Shown here in pieces: positions 57,401-64,000 of a DNA stretch of 64,000 nt; within the stretch, counting starts at the first letter, position 1, and every line of letters starts with the position of its first letter. A model generated the notes under the pieces. It searched no databases. It was not told the origin of the DNA and saw nothing but the letters and a program-made list of their open reading frames with translations. The stretch is from contig OZ029918.1 of assembly GCA_964023275.1 (NCBI GenBank), positions 31,701,725-31,765,724 of the forward strand. Direction: 5' to 3'. This stretch comes from Norana najaformis. Its lineage: Eukaryota; Annelida; Clitellata; Crassiclitellata; Hormogastridae. The translations under genes were made by a program, and so were the position numbers.

Positions 57401-60400
57401 CGGGATGAAGAAGGAGGATGAGGAGGTAGAGGACGAAGAGGATGAACTATCGACAGAGGAGGATGATCTGTCGCTGGAAATATCCCAAGTACGCTGCAAT
57501 ATCAAACCCAGCATTACTTAAAATTTTATAACAGCGCCTCTGAAGTCAGATTGGATTAGATTGGATTACACTGAATCAGATTGGATTGGACTGGATTGGA
57601 TTAGATTGGATTGAATTCGAACACTTGGGGGCAGAGGACCTTTGTTACCGCAACGCGAATGTAGTTTCTATCAGACACATTAGACTCAACAAGAAATGTA
57701 AAGCCGTATACCGCATGTAAAGACATATTAGATAATTAGCACGTATACAAAGCGTGAGGCATTCAATGTGCCTTTTACGGCAGTGACACACAATTGTCTT
57801 GCTGTAGATAACTACGTCTACTTGATTACTGGCCACAGTATGTCGGACACGTTATTTTTGGCTTCGCGTATGCCTTATCCCGCGTAATGACCCTGGACAA
57901 GTTGCTCACGCACACTTTTCTCTGACATCATGCGAGCAGTAGGCCTAGTATAGAGGCGTAAGCTGGGAAGTAAACGCATGTGATGGCCCGTGACCAGGAC
58001 TTTGGGATTCGTTCATTGCCGGCTCAGGGGCTGAAAAGTATGAAATGCGCGCCTCCCCTTACGTTCCATGAACTAACATACATGAATGTTTATCTTTTGC
58101 TTTACCTTGGCGTCGAGGTGGCTGTTATCTTTGTAGAAGTACCAGACATTGCTGTCGTTACTGTAGGACAGACGGAACCTCTTGACCCAGTGATTCTTGC
58201 CCTCGTCTCCACGCCCTCTGGTGATCAGCCCCGTAACCAAGGTCGGTGGACCAATATCGAACTGAAGCCACTGATTGGCTGAAAAAGAACGAACAGGTTT
58301 TCTTAAATGAACTTCCGGTTAAGACGCAGTTCGATCGGTTCAAGGTTCATCTGTTACAATATGGCAAATCCGTCTATTAGAAGTGAAAGCTTCTAGCCTT
58401 CTTGGTAAATGGATCTGCAGACACATGCAGATCATAAGCTTTAAACGCACGATAGAAGTAGTGTTCTCTCTAAAATACTTGCAATTATCTGTAGGACACA
58501 GGCTGAAGATGGGAACTTTATTCAGAAGAGAGGTTAATGAAAAAGTTAAAGAAAATTATAACATTCACCGGACTCCATTGCTAACTGTGATTTTGGTCCG
58601 AAACGTAAGCAGGTTCAATGCAACAGCTGTTATCTATTATTGTGGTTAGTTAATTATGCTCGTAGTGATAAAGTTGCTGGCAACGGGAATCGGCAACGTA
58701 GGATCGATTCCAGACAGAGGAACAGGTATTGGCCATTACGTCGTTCTATCCGTCTTCTAGTCTGTTTAGCAGACGGATCTGCAGCGTAAAATGACGCAGA
58801 ACCACAGACACTTTGCACTTTTTCAGATAAGAAGCGAGTTCACTTCATGCCGTAATGTTTAAACTGACAACGAAAGGCCGTAAAATATCCCAGACCAACA
58901 TTCCAGAGCTCACTAATGGGTCAGTGCGTACTCTTGTCTCACTTGCGGAGTCGAGATAAGCGTTTACTCTTACGACTGAAACCAAAATATGATATAATCG
59001 GATACAAGCAACTTAGACCTACGCAGTAGAAGGTCATACATGAGCACATGTAATGTATATCGCACACAACATGTAACCACATACATCTGCGCAACATAAA
59101 GAAACACTGTTTGGCTAATTTTAGATACTCTAACAAAGTTACGCAGACTTGTGTAAACACTCATAAAAAACGTATTTTGATAAAGTATTCTATCGCCTTT
59201 CGTTCTTCTTGCTCGTCGCCAACCCCTGTCAAACCAAGATAAAATGGTTTCGCGTCGGGCCGTGAAAATGTTCAGCCCAGCTGTCAGAAAAACTTTTGTG
59301 CATGGTGAGAACGGCATAATACCACAGCCCAACTAGATTCAACAACCTTTCTCAAGTTGTATACATACACACACACATACATACATACACACATACATAC
59401 ACATATAAAACCACATGTAAAGCCATTTTTTGAACAGCAATGCCATTCCATACCTACATAGATGCATCTCTGGTCACTCCAGCAATAAATAGCAAATTAA
59501 TGAATAAGTAAGTAATTGTAATTGTAATTTGAGATTTATAAAGCGCCTCCAAGGGGATAAACTCAACAGAGGTGCTTCCGACCCAAAAAAGTAAAATCAC
59601 TCTTGAACAGTACAGTCTTCAGGAGCCTGCGGAACACTGAGAGGGGAGAGAAAGGAGCTCAAGTCGCAATACTCGAGGGAGACGATTCCAGCAAGTGGGA
59701 CCAACGTATTAAATAAATAAGGTGAGTTAAAAGTTATCCAGGTATTGGGTTGGGCATACAAGGTCGTTCTGCGGCCTTTCTGGAGTTGCAGATCTCGAAA
59801 TATCTCATTTGGAGTTAATAGTAAGATTACAGTGCCATCCATATCTACAGAGATGCATCGTAGTCCAGCAGTACATAGCAACAAATAACAAATAAGCTGA
59901 GGTAGAAATTGTCCTGGTATTGGATTGCTGATCTGGAGTCTGCTCTTCAGCCGATTGAACCCCGTACCATGCATGTCATTCGACATATGTGGCTAATGCA
60001 ATTACGCATAAATGAACTCTCATCAACAATGTCTGCTAACAGCAAACACTAATGTGGATAAAGAATGCTTGCTATGTTGCAACACTATGAATAACAGCAG
60101 TCATGGCCCTTCTACATATGCCGAGACAGAAGTGTCTGGAGGACGACTAAAGTGTCTTTTCTACGTTACCAGATATTATAGCAGGCCAGTGGCCACACTC
60201 ATTTATGCGGCACAATGGTCGGTCGGTGTGGTAACACGCTTGGTCTCTAGTCTAACCTGTCAACTGTGATCTCTTAACCAGTTAGCCAAATAATGTTAAC
60301 ATGGACATGGAGTCAGTTGTAAACTGTGAATGGGACTCCGTTGGTTCGGTTCTAAGTATGTGCGAGGGCCCACCAGTGATGACTTTGCCAGTCATTTGAG

Positions 60401-60981
60401 CTTACCTGCTTACAGATTAACACTTGTTTCCAACGAACTTTAACATAACGCATGAGGGTAGCGAGGGCAGCGCTTTTACGGTGCCTAAAATGGGCAGATG
60501 TGGTGGGGGTACGGTACCCGATTGGTTAGAGCGCTCGGCTTGTAACGCGGATAGTACGGGTTTGAGTCTCCACTTAGACGGTTACTGTGTAGAGGCCTTG
60601 AGCAAGTCCTTCACTCACAATTGCTTCGCGCCTCAGATTCAGATTTACTGACCTTGCACGCGTAATAAATGCAATAATAATAATAATAATAAAAATAATA
60701 ATATTAATAACAGATGGCAGCCCAAGCCTAAGCGACAATTTATAACTATATTCATTAATTAATATTTAATTAATTATTATTAATTAATATTTAATATTTA
60801 TTAATAATCCCATTAACTGAGAACAAACAATAGGTTTTGCTTTAACCATGGACAGAGTCGATATTTTGGTTAACATTCGTTTACTTCACTACGATGTTAT
60901 TATTTATCTACTGCCTGTTTGGATTTTAGAAATCGGCAAATAAAGCATTCATATAATAGTAATAATAGTAGTAGATGTAGT

Positions 60982-61054
<73 letters not shown>

Positions 61055-62836
61055 GAATATTATTGTTATTATTTATAATAATAAATAGTGCACACAAGTC
61101 TATCCCAAATCATAGACCTGTTGCGATGGTATAGCCTCATCGTCTAGACTCAAGCCACAAGCACTTATGAGCAGCGCCAAGAGCCAGTCGCCAGAGTGTG
61201 GTAGATAAATGCAATAATAATAATAATACTTAAAATGCTTTAGTGTGTGAGTAAATGATGCTACACTCGCTGTTAGCGATAAGTGAGTAAGTGAAGCGAT
61301 GTCATACTCACTGTTATCTGTTTTGGCGCACCATGCCTTGTTCGTGAAGATGTAGGCGTTATCGGCTTGGCAGGAGCTTCCGTCCGTCTGCCATTTCTCG
61401 CTAGACGCCGAGATCTTGGCCGAGGGAGGCAAACTCAACAGCCCATTGCAGACTGTTAATGGAAAATTTCAACTCCAGTAATTATTTAATTAATTAGTAA
61501 GCAAGTTCAGCTGAAACATAAGAAAAACAGAAGGAGGTGCAGAGGAGATCTGATTGAAGCTTACAAGATTATTTATCACTGGCAATAAATAGGTTGACTC
61601 TTCTTTTCTCCAGGTCTTGTTGGCCTACTATCATGTCTGTTAATTACGAATTATAAATATTTATTTACCCTATGTAACTCTAGCGTTTTATAGTCGACTG
61701 AACTGGACTTCCGCTATCGTTTCGTGCAAGGGTCACTGTTGGTTACAGAGCTCGGTCAGCTCGCTGTTTAAAGACTTTCTTATTTCCCCGGGGTTCTCAC
61801 GCTGGAAGCGCTTCTGAGTAGTTTGTTCTGTAAGAAGCACTATATAAGTTATCAAATACAATACAATACTTGTGTGACAGCACCGTTTACTTTAAAGTAG
61901 GCTACAATAAGACCACCCACCGTCTTCTTAGATGAGACATAGGCCTAGCTGTCTGGAATTTGTTTGACATAAATCCCTAAAAAGATTTACTACAAGACCA
62001 GTAGAACAGTTTTCGGGGCCTGAGACGAACGCTACCACCGGAAGATAAGGTAGCGTTTTCAGTGCATTAAGCCTCACCCGCCAGACGGCAGTGGATTCGA
62101 AGTGCTATCCGGCGACTCCGTTTCCTCAGCTGCACCCGCACCAGAGACGGTGGGTGGTCTGTTGTTCTTTCGTTCTTATCTTCAGTCGAGTGCAGACCTG
62201 ATGTACTAATTTATAGCTGAATACACGACAGAGGGCACTGCTTTATGAAACACTTCGACGTATTTGCGAGGAATTGAACCGAATTACTGGCGAAAGCTGC
62301 AGTGTTACAGTGAGTGGACTCAACAGTCATACTATTAAGTAGGCCTAGTAGTAAAAGTAATAGTAGAAGTAGTAGTAGCGATAATAATAATACTAATAGC
62401 AGTAATACTAGTAATAATAATAATAGTAGTAGTAGTAGTAATAGTAGTAGCAGTAGAAGTAATAGCAGTAGTAGTTGTTGTCGTTTTTGATTATCCTGGG
62501 GGAGTACCAGTAGGCCTTAAAGTCTTACATAGAATCAACAACATCTTATTGATGCCTAGATTGTTGCCTTCAACCTTACCCTAATCATCTTTTATCTTTT
62601 ATGATGTTGAAACTTGAACGTTTGGTACTAATATAATGCAGGACCAATAGAATCTGACGATAATTAAACAATGTCAGGTTATAGGGTCACGACCGACCTT
62701 GACAGCCAATCAGTTCGACGCGCATGCTTGGATGGCGGTTCCATTGGACCGTGTGAAAGCGGATGAATCGTGCGAAGATCGGTTCGTCGAGGTAGGAGTG
62801 CTTGGCTGAGTAGGAGTCCGTGTTACCTTCGAACAC
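53686..62836 (-). CDS. F5/8 type C - fucolectin (FTP) domain protein, 3' part of gene
   Basis: Minus-strand gene, 5' end beyond the window. Exons in coding order: 62836-62698, 61452-61312, 58278-58106, 56710-56566, 54491-54249, 53966-53686 (TGA at 53686). Phases agree at every junction. The first exon is the last third of one FA58C domain ([29 protein letters not shown]). The next three make a complete FA58C domain: [32 protein letters not shown] with [24 protein letters not shown] ending LIGC. The last two form a fucolectin/FTP domain: [65 protein letters not shown]58C domains bind membranes or glycans, and FTP domains bind fucose. An extracellular recognition role is inferred; signal peptide and full architecture are not visible. 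Confidence 0.87.
55433..55668. repeat. (CAGA/CACA)n simple repeat in lectin-gene intron
   Basis: About 235 bases of alternating ACAGAC and ACACAC. All six frames stay open through it, giving false Cys/Val/Ser-rich frames. Confidence 0.95.
56028..56285 (+). mobile_element. LINE-B 3' end, first of a tandem pair
   Basis: ttttctactgaaaactgaaa, then gattctatcctgactcccc, then ctatcgattttgttttggct and the GATTAC end. Confidence 0.8.
56286..56510 (+). mobile_element. LINE-B 3' end, second of a tandem pair
   Basis: It starts within the same 3' UTR region (ttatctatcttgcagatcca) and ends gctgtagaaatctcgagttt acgattacgatt. It is in the same orientation as the first copy, which it follows immediately. 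Confidence 0.8.
57985..58075 (+). mobile_element. SINE1 3' body fragment
   Basis: accaggactttgggattcgt, tcattgccggctcaggggct, then cctccccttacgttccatga. It ends 30 bases from FA58C exon 58106-58278. Confidence 0.65.
60505..60650 (+). mobile_element. tRNA-derived SINE2
   Basis: tacccgattggttagagcgc, tcggcttgtaacgcggata, GGTTTGAGTCTCC (box B), cggttactgtgtagaggcct. The tail is fused to the dispersed repeat seen at 19625 (inverted) and an AAT microsatellite. Confidence 0.75.
60968..61054. repeat. (GTA)n microsatellite
   Basis: Pure GTA/AGT trinucleotides for about 75 bases, in lectin-gene intron. Confidence 0.97.
62345..62480. repeat. Degenerate (AGT/AAT)n repeat
   Basis: Interrupted trinucleotide repeat, probably the decayed form of the same type as 60968-61054. 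Confidence 0.85.
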
Positions 62837-63592
62837 CTGGAAGGAGTAACGATCCACGAAGTTAAGTTACCACACCATCTGCGATAACAGCGCCCTCTAG
62901 TCCAGACGGCGTATAAACACAATTAGTGCACCATCGCCGGAATTTTTTTTAGATCTATGGCTTACACATACGGATACAGCGGAAGCTACATGTTAGCCAC
63001 CTATATAGGTATAGAGGTGTAGAGGCATATACAAATAGCACATAGGTCTAACTAAAAGCCCTTGGGATTTGAATGTGATGTAACATAATCGGATAGCCTA
63101 TAGATAACACATTTGAAAACTTAAAAACAGCAGAGAATAATTAGCTTCTGGTAAACATTTGGCGACGTGCTAAAGATGATTCCAATAAACGCAAAATTAC
63201 AGGATCAACCACATTCTGGCTAAGAAAAATTAATTTAATTTAGATCCTAATATAATATCGCGCGCTCATAAAGCGACTTTTTAAGATTGGGAGTTTAGTC
63301 GGATCTTCAGATCGGTAGCCATTTTAGACCGAACGCTCCCCCCCATTTCTTTTTCAGGTCAAAGATATAAGTTACTCTGGAAGACTCGTATGTAGGCAGA
63401 TGAAGCAGGTATGCAGATGGGATCTAGCACAGGGTGTGGTCGGAAGCACTGGGGTGGGCAGAAGCGTAATGACTTGGGAAATGCCTTCCAGTGAGAGGGT
63501 GGTCTGAAACCGCGAGGATAAAGTTTCTCTACTGCCCCCAACAAATCGTATTCTGGTCAGACATACAGAGAGGTTCGCATAAGATAAGCGGA

Positions 63593-63716
63593 GACAGACA
63601 GACAGACACACACGCACACACAAAGACAGAGATACAAACAGACACACAGACAGATACACAGAGATGTAAAGATACATACATACACACACAGACAGACAGA
63701 CAGATAGGCAGACAGA
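63593..63716. repeat. (CAGA/CACA)n simple repeat
   Basis: Mixed tetranucleotide and dinucleotide repeat. Confidence 0.93.
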
Positions 63717-63934
63717 CGTGTAGGTAACTTAAATTTAAAGTGGCAGACATCAGAAGTTTTTCGTGCCCTTTCTCGTTGGGACAGCCAGGCGGAAGAGTTG
63801 GCCTGATAGACAAGACACTGGGAACCATATTCTCAAAGCGACGAGTGATTGGCTGACGAAAGGTTTGCCCTCGCAACAAGAATTGAAAATAACGCAACAT
63901 GACAAATGGCTGTGCGATCTCTGTTGTGAGCGTT

Positions 63935-63935
63935 T

Positions 63936-63981
<46 letters not shown>
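63935..63981. repeat. (CAGA)n microsatellite
   Basis: Pure GACA tetramers, close to the window end. Confidence 0.97.
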
Positions 63982-63982
<1 letters not shown>

Positions 63983-64000
63983 TAGGAAGCCGCTTTCTGC

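Larger units (their letters stand above)
62837..64000. other. Lectin-gene intron or upstream region, no exon seen
   Basis: An FA58C middle exon should lie upstream of 62836 on the minus strand, but none is found before the window ends. Simple repeats of CAGA/CACA type fill 63593-63716 and 63935-63981. Confidence 0.5.

Noticed and set aside
42840-60650. Box A/box B containing sequences as functional tRNA genes
   Set aside because: They recur as diverged copies with shared non-tRNA bodies and lack an evident acceptor stem and anticodon arm, so they are SINEs.
47579-63981. CAGA/CACA arrays as CRISPR-like arrays
   Set aside because: They are simple microsatellites without unique spacers, in an animal genome.

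Overview
The window is a stretch of an intron-rich animal genome, most likely a marine invertebrate. Reasons: introns with ordinary GT-AG signals, one JAK-family kinase gene of invertebrate type, a fucolectin-type (FTP) lectin domain joined to F5/8 type C domains, many tRNA-derived SINEs, CR1/L2-like LINE tails, hAT pieces and long simple repeats. I cannot tell from sequence alone whether it is a deuterostome or a lophotrochozoan. One 10-base run of N (1047-1056) marks an assembly gap.

Layout. Positions 1-16898 are repeat-dominated: broken LINEs (75-353, 3290-3620, 4289-4504, 4520-6560, 7130-7215, 7690-8595, 8600-9135), a 640-base purine-rich repeat (3620-4262), and a 5.4-kb inverted-repeat element (about 9164-14556). 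Its arms are head-to-tail arrays of an exact 186-bp unit in opposite orientation. The core holds another LINE fragment and a fossil Polinton-like fragment. Positions 14557-16898 are single-copy-looking DNA upstream of JAK.

Four host genes can be reconstructed exon by exon. (1) JAK, plus strand, 16899-30721: 16 coding exons, 1136 residues, FERM-SH2-pseudokinase-kinase, all catalytic residues of the kinase domain present, two inferred GC-AG introns and a QQNDP repeat inside the SH2 domain. (2) PSMC4/Rpt3, plus strand, 33068-39819: 9 exons, 419 residues, a proteasome base ATPase that looks intact. (3) A tetraspanin, plus strand, about 46391-51696: seven well-supported exons, all joined in phase 0, plus an uncertain first exon lying in an antisense LINE tail. 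(4) A secreted or surface lectin-like gene, minus strand, 62836-53686: the end of one F5/8 type C domain, one whole F5/8 type C domain in three exons, and a two-exon FTP domain with the stop codon. Its 5' part lies beyond the window.

Introns and intergenic gaps are full of mobile DNA: two tRNA-derived SINE families, two LINE families known here by their 3' tails (ATTAGATT-type, called LINE-A, and GATTAC-type, called LINE-B), hAT MITEs, and simple repeats. The four genes have no evident shared pathway. JAK (cytokine-receptor signalling), tetraspanin (membrane organisation) and the FA58C-FTP protein (glycan or membrane recognition) are all families often linked to immunity, but their adjacency is probably incidental.
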